Assembly: GCF_011074885.1 (NCBI RefSeq)
Contig: NC_054684.1
Location: 521,001 to 585,000 of the forward strand
Length of the DNA: 64,000 nucleotides
Direction of reading: 5' to 3'
Origin: Brettanomyces bruxellensis
Taxonomy: Eukaryota > Ascomycota > Pichiomycetes > Pichiales > Pichiaceae
Under the pieces are notes generated by a model, which saw only the letters and a program-made list of their open reading frames with translations, had not been told where the DNA came from and made no database searches. Positions 63,441 through 64,000 of the stretch are shown piece by piece. A program made the translations under genes and the position numbers. Position 1 is the first letter of the stretch. Every line of letters starts with the position of its first letter.

Positions 63441-64000
63441 AATGAAGGCTTGTCTTTACGAATGAACAATGTGATGATGGCCAAGAACTAGAATGTTTGC
63501 TCGTCAGGAACGTAAATCATCAATGCCTTGCATGGAACGCGTAACCAAGACAATAGGCTACCTAGGGTAAAAATAGCAACGCGTGAGAGTGAAAAATTTC
63601 GAGATGCATTTCAAAAGCCAAAAATTGGCGGGAGATCAAGAGACCAGTCCTTAAGAAGACTTGATATTAACAGAAAAATTAGTATGCAAATACAAAAATA
63701 GAATACCAATAGAAAGCAGAGATCTTGCAGATTCTAATGGTGTTAATAAATCAAGAATATGATTACGGCTACATCAAGAACATTTAACCTAAAGGTGAGA
63801 GAAGATCTCTGGATATTGAAAAAAAGCACGGTGAAAAGTATATAAAGGGACAAAAAGTACGGGTAGCTTTCTAATACCAGCCATCTCCTGAAAAAAAAAA
63901 ACTTTTTCAAGGAATTAGGGGCGCGACCAAAAGCGCTCCGCAAGGGGAAGTACGGCTTGTACAAGTAACGCTTTTTTTCCTTGGCGCGGGATTTTGATTG

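Larger units (their letters stand above)
60666..64000. other. Gene desert, second part
   Basis: Apart from the two repeats above, no gene is supported up to the window end. The last 100 bp are more GC-rich (GGGCGCGACC, GGCGCGGGA) than the rest and could be the edge of a promoter or of another element. Confidence 0.5.

Overview
The window looks like a stretch of a budding-yeast (Saccharomycotina) nuclear chromosome. The evidence is the set of fungus-specific families: an Aim24 mitochondrial protein, Zn2Cys6 and C2H2 transcription factors, a Thi7-type thiamine permease, a Fen2-type pantothenate symporter, a Srp1/Tip1 mannoprotein, a PA14/GLEYA adhesin, GPI-anchored wall proteins and a Ty1/copia retrotransposon. 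Genes are almost all intronless, the DNA is AT-rich and intergenic spaces are long. An NAD formate dehydrogenase next to an anaerobic-type ribonucleotide reductase suggests a facultatively anaerobic yeast, possibly of the Pichiaceae such as Brettanomyces/Dekkera. That species guess is an inference.

Layout. 0.4-4.4 kb: AIM24 and a Con7-like C2H2 regulator, with a possible spliced gene between them. 6.5-8.8 kb: a GPI wall protein with a tandem helical N-terminus. 12.7-16.8 kb: formate dehydrogenase (+) convergent with a fused NrdD-NrdG class III ribonucleotide reductase (-). 19.2-20.6 kb: a Tip1/Dan-like mannoprotein with anaerobic-response-like promoter motifs. 23.2-35.1 kb: a thiamine-flavoured block with an aldo/keto reductase, a THI7-type transporter, a dead TenA copy, an intact TenA and two related zinc-cluster regulators. 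35.3-40.3 kb: a Ty1/copia element with apparently identical LTRs, a target-site duplication and a broken pol. 41.4-47.3 kb: a UPF0145/YbjQ protein, a FEN2-type symporter and a divergent amidase. 50.9-53.4 kb: a GLEYA adhesin with a 120-bp tandem repeat array. 53.4-64.0 kb: a desert with no convincing gene but with decayed, duplicated, palindrome-bearing repeats. Four full-length and several decayed copies of a second, 260-bp solo-LTR family are scattered from 11 to 50 kb.

Two functional themes stand out. The first is life without oxygen: an oxygen-sensitive glycyl-radical ribonucleotide reductase fused to its own activase, formate metabolism beside it, and a Tip1/Dan-type wall protein. The second is vitamin acquisition: thiamine uptake and salvage, and pantothenate uptake. 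The most novel item is the NrdD-NrdG fusion, a bacterial-type enzyme in a yeast chromosome, which may let the cell make deoxyribonucleotides without the oxygen-dependent class I enzyme.
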